Position numbers and translations under genes: made by a program. This document shows, one piece after another, positions 1 through 12,000 of a stretch of DNA of 64,000 bases. Source of the stretch: Diospyros lotus (lineage: Eukaryota > Streptophyta > Magnoliopsida > Ericales > Ebenaceae); the NCBI RefSeq assembly GCF_014633365.1, contig NC_068341.1, forward strand, positions 8,928,001-8,992,000, given 5' to 3'. The notes beneath the pieces are model-generated. The model was given only the letters and a program-made list of their open reading frames with translations. It was not told the DNA's origin and made no database searches. Every line of letters begins with the position of its first letter. Position 1 is the stretch's first letter.

Positions 1-3000
1 GGCGATGCAAGCAATGGTGATAATGTGAACGACGTTAATGGTAACGGGCCGAATGGGGTTGGGTCTGATTGTGGGCTAGTTGTTAAAGAGGAGCTCGAGC
101 AGTCGATGGAAGTTGATCAGGTAGGAGCTATTACGTCGCTTCAAGAAGAAAAGTCTTCCTCTTCTTTGCCGCCAGCAACACCATGTAGTGGATTAGAGTG
201 GCTTTTAGGTTCTAGGAATAAGGTTTATCTCACATCTGATCGGCCTTCAAAGAAACGGAAGCTTTTGGGTTGTGAGGCAGGATTAGAAAAGCTTCTTGTT
301 GCACGTCCAATTGAAGGGTCGTCGTCCCTTTGTCACTATTGTAGCCTGGGGGACACGGGCAACCAGTTGAACTGTTTAGTTGTTTGCACTTCTTGTAATG
401 TAGCAGTTCATGAGAGGTGCTATGGCGTCCAAGATGATGTGCCTGGATCTTGGTTGTGTTCTTGGTGTAAGCAGAAGAATGCAGTCCCAATCTCTGACAG
501 ACCTTGTTTGCTCTGCCCAAAGCAGGGTGGTGCATTAAAACAAGTTAGAAAGATTGGCGATCAAAGTGGAAATAGCGGGCCAATCGGATTTGCTCACTTG
601 TTCTGCTGTCAATGGATGCCTGAGGTTTACATACAGGATACAAGAACTATGGAGCCAATTGTGAACATTGAGGGAATTAAGGAAACACGTAGAAAATTGA
701 TTTGTTCTTTATGCAAGGTGAAGTATGGTGCCTGTGTTCGGTGCAGTAATGGTATGTTTGTTGCTTCCTTCCTTATCCATTCTACTATGTACTTCTTTGA
801 TGGATGGTTTATCGCCACAAGAACATTTTTGTTGGAATACATGGCCCTTGTAAATCTGTATCTCACAGCTTCAGATGTATTTTATTACGTGGATTGTATT
901 TTGTTGATTTTGTAGTTGTATGATGAATTGATACATAGTTTATTGTTTTTTTTATATCTGAGCAGTTGAAGAATGTGCCATCTATGCTACTACTAAATTA
1001 AAGAAGAACTGAGCTTCCCCCTCCCCTTCTCAATCCCTGAAAGAAAAAAGGAACTGCATTAAATTTGACGGGTGGAAAATTTTGCTAATTTTCCAATTTC
1101 TAAGTGCTCTAGATCACCTAATTTTTAAGATAAATGCTTGTTTGACTCCATATTTGTAATTTATCATCTTTGCCAATGTCATTGGTGCATGCGTGAAGAC
1201 ATAGTTCATATTTCATGTTCTTCTTCTACCAATGGGTCCTCAGTGGTAGAAGGTTGGCATGACCTGGAGCGGGAGTCATAATTCAATCATGTTGGGGATG
1301 TGGGAATGTAAGGCGTACTGGTTGCGTGGTATAACTCCTGTTTGGATATTAGCTCACCCTAGGCAAGGCCTAAAGCTATTCAAGCTTATCCTTGATTGAC
1401 TAATTTCTTGGCAGATTGTATTATTGGCCTCTATATTGAGAGCTTTAGTTCCTACCATAGTTGTCAAAAGCATGCCTAGGCACAAGGCTCCAGAGAGGGC
1501 ACCTCAGCATGGCTCAGGCAAGGCACCCTCCATTGGGCATTCACCTCCACCATAGGCGCCTTGTGCATCTATGTGCTGTTGAGTTTTATTTATGATTATT
1601 AATTAATTTTCTGTTATAACAAGGAAAAAACTACTTAAAAGAAATTTCAGAAAAAGGTTAAATATAAATTATGAGCATAAAACCCTATTAACATAAATCC
1701 AAACGTCATATTTACTTCCTCTTCTCATAAAACCCCAGGATTTAAATATTACTTATGATTTTGACTTAGGCAATGTTTTGTTATGTTAGACTATGATTTA
1801 ATAATGCTTTGTTAAGATCATGATTTACTATGTTTGCAAATTGTATCTCATTTTACTTGCTTGCCATTTTTTAAATTTGTTTCTTGTTTTGAAACTTGAA
1901 TATGAAATGATGCTTCATGTTGATTTTAGAGTTGTGCTTTTTTGAAATAATATTAGTTTAGTTGTTATTATAGTAATATAGTGTTGTTTATTTATTATTT
2001 GTAATTTTATTAGTGTGCATTTACCTCTAAAAAATGATGTATAAGTATTTTTATACAAATTTGGAATTAACGCGAGCCTCACACCCAAAAAGCCCGCCCC
2101 TTTGCCTATGCCTTGTGCCTTAGTCTCCAAGCACCTTTATGCCTTTGACAACAATGGTCCCAACCAAGGTGTAGATAAGGAGCATTATTATGTGTTGCCT
2201 CTTTCTCTCTCGCGCGCGTGCACACACACACACGTGTACACAGCCACAGCCTTAGCCTTTTGGTTCCGACTATCAAATTACTGAAGTCAGCCAACCAAGT
2301 GTATAGACTTGACATATTTCCTTTCTAGATATCTAATACCCATGCTGCATCTATTTGGCATGTTTATGTACTTGATCATGTTGACATGTAGCCATCAGGG
2401 ATTAAGTTGGCATTTATTGAGAATCTTGATTGAAATGCCCTTTAGCTTGTGGTTTCTGAGGTGAGGTCTTGTTAAGCTATTACAGCTTGGTTGCTTAGCT
2501 GTAAATGGACTTGCCTGTTACTGATGCATGCTTAAACTGCTTGTGATGAGTTTGAGCAGTTGTTTCATGTACTTTTTTGTGGATTAAATTTACTTCCCCA
2601 AAACTAGAATTGTTTTCTGATATTAGGAATGACAAGGAGATTGAGATGGCTGATAAGGAATATATATACTTAGATTGAGGTCAAGCTAAGAAAATGGAGA
2701 TGGATGCAACATGATAAGGAATATATATACTGATTGAAACTTCTGCATAGTTTCTCTTTGCTTAGGCTTGTGATTGGATTATTTTTTGGAACAGTATCAT
2801 GGTTGAGTTTATTTGAACATAAAGGCTGATATAATCACCATCATCAACTGCGCATTATTCTAACCAAGTTACGGCCAGTGGCATGACATTCATAATGTCA
2901 ATTGACATTGAGAATGCAAATCCATGCAAAAGAATAATGTGGTAAGATTTTACTAATATACCCTTCCTAACACAATCATCTAGAAAGGGAATGATGACAT

Positions 3001-6000
3001 AAAGTCTGGTGTCTTCATATTGAGAAGCTTCATGAGATGCTGATGAGTGAAGACAATTGACATGGTCATATTCCATGTTATAGTTGATATTGTGAAACCT
3101 ACTTGTACAACGTAGAAACACAATTAAACATAAAGGCTCTTGGAGATATCAAAATGCCATTGCTTGGATGTTGGTTAAAGAAATCATCATAGAGGATCAG
3201 ATAACCACGGTTCTTAATTGTATTTAAGATAAGATTGTCGTATACATATATCCACCGGAAGAATGTCTATAAGATGTTGAGAAGTTTGAGAATCTCACAA
3301 AATCTCATGCAGTCAAAGTCATCTACCATCAGTTGTGTTCAGTAGCTGCCTTAATTTCTATTTTCCAACATTGTGAATATTTCTTACATGAAAATGCTAT
3401 TCTGTATGATTTATGAATTTGTGTGAATGCAGTTTGTGTTGAAATAATTTGAGTACAACATTTTCCTCTATTTATTTTTTTTGAAGATTTTTTAGGATGG
3501 GAAAAAAGAACATGCAATGAATTGAAATTCAAGAAAGTAGGTGCTTGCATGACAAATGTAAAAATTGGGCATTATGTTTGTAAAAATTGGGCATTATGTT
3601 TTGAGAAATATGTAAAAAAATGTATTGCATGTATTATTTTGTTGGATGTCTAATTCTTAAATGGAAGTTGTTCTTGAAGTACCTTAGAATCTTAGTGTGT
3701 AATCCGTACTAACTCACAATGAAGGTACTATATGTTAGGATATATGGTATATGAGGTTCTTGTTTCACTCACAATGAACGATCTCTCTAGGTGATGTTGA
3801 TTTAGGCCTTATTCTGCCCCCTAGATTGGTACCAAGCCTTCAGCTACTTGTCTATAGATGCTCGAGTAGCAAACACAGTCTTCTTGCTAATTGGAAGACT
3901 TTGGATTATTATTACATGCTTTGCCTTTGCTGATGTCCACTGTTGTCTTAGGTCTCCATATCCAAATACTAAACTGTCATGATCCCGAGGATCCCCAAGG
4001 ATAAAGTAGTCATTATGTATTATATGTAATTCTTTTGGTCGTACTCTTCTACTGTCGCTGTTAGTACCTTCAGTTGTAACGCTTATAAATAGACTAGATT
4101 AGTTAGAGAATGCATATAGATGAATGATAATTGAATTCTGATTTCCTTCTCAAATGTTCTGATCTCTCTCGTTGCCCTCTGGCCACTCTCTCTTTCTCCA
4201 TTCTGTCTGCATTCTCCCATAATTCTGCTGAATATCTCCCTCTGTTCTGTTCAATGCTCCTTCCATTTTGTCTAATTTTCCCTCAGTTCCTTCCTAAATA
4301 CCATTCTAAACCCTAGGTAAACCCTAAGATCATGACAAATGGTATCAGAGCCAATGATTCTCAACTGTGATTCTGGAAATTTCAGTAGCTGATTCAGGTT
4401 CGAATTTTTAAGGCGGAACAGGACAACGATTCTAGGTTGTGATTTCTGAAAATCCCCGTGAATTCCATAGCAGATCCAACGAAGCCGAGCCAGGTGATTT
4501 CCAATCAACTCTTGGTTCGAATTGTGAAGGCGAAGCAGCTAGTTGATTCTCGTGTGATTCCAACAATTCTTGCTCTAAAAATTCAGGTGAATTTAGTTTT
4601 GGTTGATTTCCAACGCTTCTCTGTCGTTAATTTCCAACAATTTCTGGCTGGATTTCCGACGATTCATTTCAGCAGGCTGTGAGTAAGGCGAGTGCAGGAA
4701 ACTGTTGCAACAGGCAATTCAGGAGATGTAGGCAACTCCTGGAAGCAGTTCAGAGGCGGACCTTAGAAGATGATAGCAGGCAACTATGGACTGACATCTA
4801 GGCAAATTTGAACTATGGAGATGGAGAATGGATTCCAAGAGAAAGTTGATCACCTCAACCACAAGTTGATAACCTCAGCATACCAATGGAATGTTTTGCA
4901 AAATCCACTCCAGAATCGATTCTAGCAAAAGCTGGAATCCTACCTGTTACCTCCGGTTTACAGCAAGAAGGTGATGAATCAACTGAGTTGGATCAGGGAA
5001 TTCCGGAAGAGACACCATTGGAGGAGGTAACTATTGAAGATGAACGTGTAATGTATGCCAGGAATCAAAAAGCCAAAAATGTTGTGAAGTTAGGATTTAG
5101 AAACGGAAACGATCACAACAACTTTAGGTTTTGAAGATCTTAAATCTGTTCCTCTTGAATGGATAGGTACTCTTCCCATGCTTGATTCTTTGATAAGAAA
5201 AGTTTCAGAAGAAGATGCTCATGAGATGATTTATTCAGACGGTCAATCATCAGGACTGGAAGAAGTTACTGAATTGGCTACATTGGATTAGGTAATTCTG
5301 ACTGAAAATTCAGTCATTTGTGAGGAAACTAGTGCTGGAGTCCTTCCTCAGAATTTTGACTTACAGGAAACTGAGGAACAATCTGAATTGAAAAAGAATA
5401 TTAATTCATTAGGAAAAGTAACTGTGACTTCATTGGAGGATAAAGTTGTCGAGGAAGAGCCTTTGTTGTATCATAGCAAGCAGGAAGCAACAGGATCTTT
5501 TAAAACACTGCTGGAGTCTGAAAATGTTGAATCCCACTGTACCTGGGAATAGGAAAAAGCTTAAGAGGAGCAAAGGAAACAAACCATAGATGGCATGGTT
5601 GATATTCCAGTTGGTGAGCTGCAGTGTCAAATCAGGTTTTGGCTTGCAGAAAAGTTTGAATACGTGAGAGAAAAAAGGAAAAGGCTTAGAAGGAGAAAGA
5701 AAGAAAGAAGGACAAAACAGTTAGTGAAAGCTGGGATTGGATGAGGAACAGTGGCTAGTCGCTGTAAGTTCTTAGGGACAAGAACTCTCTCAAGGAGGGG
5801 AGAATTGTCATGACCCCGAGGATCTCCAAGGATAAAGTAGTCATTTTGTATTATATGTAATTCTTTTGGTTGTACTCTTCTGCTGTAGCTGTTAGTACCT
5901 TTAGTTGTAAAGCCTATAAATAGGCTAGATTAGTTAGAGAATGCATATAGATGAGTGATAATTGGATTCTGATTTCCTTCTCAATTGTTCTGATCTCTCT

Positions 6001-9000
6001 TGTTTCTCTCTGATCACTCTCTTTCTCTGTTCTGTCTGCATTCTCCCTTAATTTTGCTGAATATCTCCCTCTGTTCTGTCCAATGCTCTCTCCATTTTGT
6101 CTAATTTTCCCATGGTTCCTTCCTAAATTCCATTCTAAACCCTAGGATCATGACATAAACTGATGGTGAACTGTGAGAGGGGTTTTCCCTTAAATATCAG
6201 AAGGCCCTTCATTAGGGGGGATATGATGGCAGCTCCTTTGTTAATGTGAGTGCTTTGTAGTTTGACTCAAGTGGAGCTTGATACAGGTCATATGATCCTT
6301 ATGGTAACTTACCCTATTCAGGGAGGGAGTAGGAGCTTGATACAGCTTATATGATTCATGTGGTAACTTACAATAGGCTTTCTAGTTATCTAGTTGGCTG
6401 AACTTTTAGATGAATACTGATGCATCACCAATTATAGAGCCAGGGTACTTTTCTTACACATACACACACAGACAATTATATATGGGGAAGAGGGTTGATT
6501 ATGTGATTACAAACTATTATGCCGACAAACAAAGAGCGGTTCCAGCACATTATTTGCAACTGGAACATCTTGTTAACATGCATTTGTAATAAGCATAAAT
6601 TTGGATATTCTTTATTCTTTTTAAAATGTACTCATAAATAAATAGAAAGAACTTGTGAAAACTAAATTTTGTGTCTGTTGCATGCATGATCTCAAATTAG
6701 AAAATAATGGATGATTGATGGTTTATATATTCAAGAGAATGTTACTATATTGAATAAAGCAGTTTTTATTGCTAAATAAATAGCTGGGTATGATTTCATA
6801 CATGCCTTAAAAAAAGCTTTTTAGTGTATTTTTCTTTTATTATTGGTTAGAATGATTATCCAGCTGGTTCTCTCTGATCTTGCTCCGTCATTTCCTTAAA
6901 CCTTTCCCCCCTTCATTGAGGAAAGGAATAGGAAAAATTAAATCTTAAAGACAATAAAAAAGTAGGCAAGCTGTGTTGTTTTGGAACAGAAATTGTGAAA
7001 GAGTTGGCCATGATATGGTGCTAGTAATTTGTCAGCACATTGTTAATCTTTGAGGACTAGCCTGAGTATATAATTGAATGCTAAAAGAAATTTGCTCCGT
7101 GCTTAGAAGTGCCTTAAATAATTTCTTGTAGCATGCGTTATATAAACCTACTCCTGTCATGCAGTACTCTGTACCATGTGAGCTTCATGTATTATTTTCT
7201 TCATAGGCCTTTAGCATGTAGCTACAATGTTCCTGCTTGTAACATGGTATTTGTTTTTCTCTCTGCTCAGGAGCATGTAGAACTTCATTCCATCCTATAT
7301 GTGCAAGGGAGGCAAGACACAGAATGGAGATCTGGGGAAAATTTGGATGTGATGATGTAAACCTTGTCACATGTTTACTTGATTAGAAATGTTTAATTAT
7401 TGTTTTTGTTTAATTGTCATAATTTTGCTAAATAAAATAAAATTGTCCCCCCCACCCCCCCCCCCCCCCCCCCAAAAAAAAAAAAAAAAAAAACTTATAG
7501 GTTGAGTTACGGGCCTTCTGCTCAAAGCACTCGGAAGTCCAGAATGGCAGCACCACCCAGCAGTCAGGAGTTGGCTCTGATTCATATGTCACAAAGCATC
7601 AACCAGTGGGAACAACAGTAAACAAACTGCAGAAGTTGAAATTTGGCAGGAAAAGTGGGGATAAAATCACCGTTCACGTTGTAGAAACTGATACTAATGT
7701 CAGTAAATTGGGAAATAGTGCAACACACGGGGAAGGATTGTCTGATGCTAGATCTTATTCTCTACTTCAGCCTGAATGTGGTGATTCTAAACAGTCTTCT
7801 AGTGCCGATACATTGGAGAGGAGAACTAATGAAGAACCTAATGCATCTGATTCCCTGGATTTTACTGCCATTCTAAAGAAGGTTGGCTGGCAACTAACTA
7901 TTTCATGGTTATGCAATATTCCTTATTATGTATGAGCTTAGTCTTCTTTTAGGGTTGACATTTACTATTCCTGCAGCTAATTGATAGAGGAAAAGTCAAT
8001 ACAGAGGATGTAGCCTCAGAGATTGGTGTTTCACCCGATTCCTTGTCCTCAATGCTTTCTGTAATGCTCCACTTTTCATGTTGTAGTTAGTGCCAGAACT
8101 GGATATTTCATGTTATACACCTGGGCATCAGTGGATATACGTCTTTTAAGTGTTATAGCTGTATCTTGTTCTCATCACTTTTTTCATTACACAGGATGAC
8201 TGCTTGGTCCCTGAATTGCGTTGCAAAATAGTGGCATGGCTTAGAAATCATGCTTATGTTGGTATGTTACCAAAAAATCTGAAAGTCCGAATTAAATCAT
8301 CAATTGCATCCAAAGATGATAAGGGAGCTGCGGGAAATTCTGATGCTGTTATTGCATCAGATTCTGATATCCCCGATGTTGTGTCTGTTCCGCCACGGAG
8401 GAGAACCAAAAGCAACATCAGGATTTTGAAGGATAACAAAGTGAAGGAAACAATTAATGATGATGGAATAATAATGGATGCGGCTAAAAGAGGTCAATTT
8501 ATCAGTGAAAGTCCAGATTATTCAAGTAAAGCATCTGTTTCTGATGCCATTGTGAAGGTAATCACATTATTTTGTTATTTACGGTTTTCTAGAAACTCTT
8601 GGTTGATTATTTAGCTTGTTTGTGAACAACAACAACAACATATCCAGCTTTTATCCCACCATGTGGGGTCGGCTACATGAATTCTAGACTTCCATGTATT
8701 TCTGTCCCTTGCAGTTCTATGTTTAATTGCTTGATTTAATAACTGAAATTTTAAGCAACCTTGGGGTTTACATGGCCAGAATAGCATGTTGGTTTGCCCC
8801 TTATAGCACTTTTTATGTACTAGGCCCTGATCATGGTCAGAATGGTATGGTCAAAATAGCATGTTGGCAATGATAGGTGTTTTTGCCTCTTAGGTGATGA
8901 CATTGTGTTGCTTCTTTGTTCTTTTGTCTACCATGATGGCAATGCTCCCTTGTTGCTAGTCCAATGTTGCAGCCTTTACCCCCAAGTCAATTGTTGCCAC

Positions 9001-12000
9001 CATCCTACCATTCATTGCCTGCAGTATGGCTATTGCTGCAAAACCAAGACTCCCTAACAGTTACTGCCCTCACGCTGCATTTACTTGCATCATTAACTAT
9101 CTTGTGATCACTTAAACCGTCTCAATGACCATAGCCACAGTATTTTTTTTTTTTAATTTTAAATCATTGCCAGGATGCATTATCTGGTCTTTTTTTTAAC
9201 CTGTCATGATGCAAACTACCTGATTTTTTGGGGGTACCACGGAAATGATTTGTATCCCTATTACTTCAACATTCCTAGTGCTAACATAGTCATTTTTGGG
9301 AGATACAAGAATATCTCAAACTGTGCATTGGTTTTTTATTTCAGTTTATTAGGAACGCCAATTTTTCTTCTTCTGATGACAATGTTTATTATTTTGGATC
9401 CTGTTTGTGCAGAATCTGGTGGAGCCTAATGGGATCCACGATACTTTGGCAAGCCATTCACCTGAGAATGAAGGTTTGCTTTATGAATTGACCTTTAGTT
9501 CTATGCTTTCCTTAGTTCAATTCTTTTCCATGCTTATATGGTTTGTTTCTTATCATTTATTGACGTTTTCTTTAAATCTATTACTCTAATCTTCATAGGT
9601 GGGAAGGGATATGGAAATCTTGTTTTGCTTAGTCTGTTAATGAATGTGAATAGGAGTATTTGGGTAATTTTTGACCTGCCTCCAGTTATGGAGGTCAAGG
9701 GGAAAGGGTAGTGTAGTTTAAATGGAAGAATAAGGTAGGGCATTCATTGTCAATTTATTATTTCATTGGTAGTGGGAAACATTGGCCATTATGTGGAAAG
9801 TAAACACAGGTGTCTCCATTAAGCATTGGTATGGAGGGGGGAAATACTGTATAGAACAAGAAGAAAAATGGACTAATCAGTAAGAGAGTTAATCCAGAAA
9901 ACAAGCAAAGGAAGAAACAGGGAAAAGAATGGGAAATGCAAAGAGTTTGTCAGGGGTTATACTAGTGTGACTTGGATAGCTATAGAGTTAAGGATTGAGA
10001 AAAGTTTTAGGTTGTATATTCTTCTCTTGGCTTTGCATGCTAAGTGTCAATGCTGTGAGGAATCTGAGATATTTGGGACCCGTTTGATTTTCCTGCCAGT
10101 TTTCATATGTTAATTTTCGGAGTCTTCAATTTTTATTTTCAGTTTCTGATTTCAAAAAGGAAGATTGAACCCATTTTTTTGACTTTTGCTGCAGTTGTCA
10201 AAGATCAGTAAACAAAAACAGAAATCATCATTTGATTTTTGTGTTGTGTTCATTATTGTTGTTGTTGTTGTTATTATTATTATTATGAGGCTATAGAATG
10301 TATTATTTATGAATTAAAATACCTAAACAACTTTATTTATAATTTTTGTATCAATAATAATTATTGATACAAATTTATATTAAATGATGTAAAATTAAAA
10401 AGAATAAAAAACTGAGTAAGGTAATTTTTTTTTTTTTTAATTTATCTTCTGTGAAAGTAGGTCCAGTAGGTGCTTTTGGCCTCTATTTTTTAGTTTATCT
10501 GTTCTGGCACACGGTGCATCTTACACTTTTGTTGGACGAGGTTAAAAGATTCACAGTTTAAAAAGGGAGTATGGTAGATGGATAGAGGCTGAGAATAAAG
10601 GAAGAGTGCACGTTTAAAGTTTAGATCAGATGATAATTCTAAAGTTGAGTTTTGTTCAGTTTTGAAGTTTTATTTATTCCTATTTTCTAGTAGATAAATC
10701 TTCCTAGTTTCTAGGGGATAAATAACCTAAATTTTCTCTTACTTTATAGGAGAAAAAGTAGGGTGTAATCTGTATATATTACTCCCCTCAGATTCAATAA
10801 AACTCATTCAAGCTTTCAAGAGTTTAAGCTTGTTTCAACTTCCATGACAGATAAAGTGTGGTCCCCCGCGCCCGCGGGGGGGGGGGGGGGGGGGCACTTG
10901 AAAGAAAGTTAAGGAATGGGATAAGATAAAGTCTTGTAGGTGATGCCAGTCTGCACTCTGCACTTTTCATGTGAATGTGACAAGATTGTAATAATGGCAA
11001 ACTCTCTTATTCTCATTACGAAAGCTCACGTGCATAAAACCTCTTTGGCAACCAACACAAAAACAAAAGAAAAGAAGCACACGTAGAAGGAGAGGAGGGA
11101 ACAATATATAACTGTCTTGTGTGGGGTTGATTTGCTTTCATGCAGCTTTCTGGCAAAGAGATGGCAAGGTTTCATTCTGGTAAAAACTCAAAGCTCGTCT
11201 AATCTTGCCATGATAATTTGGCATGATTTGACTATTGAGTTTAGTGCTTGAAAACTCTCTACACATTTCAACCTTCCATTGTTTATGTGCAACCCTAAGT
11301 GGCATGGATTTTCCTATGTTGATTGAGTACCTCGCGGGACATTTAATTTTGGAGCATGCAATGTGGAAACTGTGTCCAACATGGTTAGTTGGATGTAGGT
11401 GTCACGGACAAGGGCAGAGGGCTTATTAATCGAAGGGGGTAACATTGTAATAAATGAGGTAGGCGGTTAGAAGTGTGTAGAAGCTGGGTAGTTAGCAACA
11501 TGTAATTCAAATGTTGGCGCCACTCCTTGAAGAGGGTACAACTCATATCGTTGAAGCGGATCATCCTGGAATAGAATTGGATAACATTTTCCCCCTTATT
11601 CCTTCGGTTCTCTCTCTCTTTTCCTGAATTTTGTTCTCTCAGGTTCATCATTCCCGCGCAATTCACTTTGAATTGCGGGAGAGGCAACTGTTATATTAGA
11701 GATCTGACAATCTAGTATCAGAGCACCTTCGTGGGCGATCGGGAGGGCCATGGCAGACGGGACAAGGATGAAGCATATGGAAGCGCAGCTACAGCAGGTG
11801 ACGACATCGGTATTTGAGATGCAAAATAGGATGGAGACGTTTGAAAATTCGATGTAAAGAAGGATCTATGGAGCGGTGAATTTGTGGCGGGAGGAGAGTC
11901 GATCACAGATTGCTAGATTAAAGGAGCATATGAGAGAATAGAACCAAACTCTCCGGGATCACATGCATCAGTTTATGCTGATGTTTTCACGCCAAACTCA

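Larger units (their letters stand above)
3975..6155 (+). mobile_element. non-autonomous LTR retrotransposon (TRIM/LARD-like) in PHD gene intron 1
   Basis: Complete element: 5' LTR 3975-4337, tRNA-iMet-type primer site, 1.45 kb internal region, purine tract, 3' LTR 5806-6155. A perfect 5-bp target duplication TAAAC sits at 3970-3974 and 6156-6160. LTRs begin TGTCATGA and end TCATGACA. There is no gag zinc knuckle, protease, reverse transcriptase or integrase, so it must have moved in trans. The internal region instead holds a decayed reading frame of unknown origin (4886-5744). The LTRs differ at many sites, so the insertion is not recent. Its 3' internal end resembles that of the NOMO-carrying element at 45650-48923. 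Confidence 0.9.
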
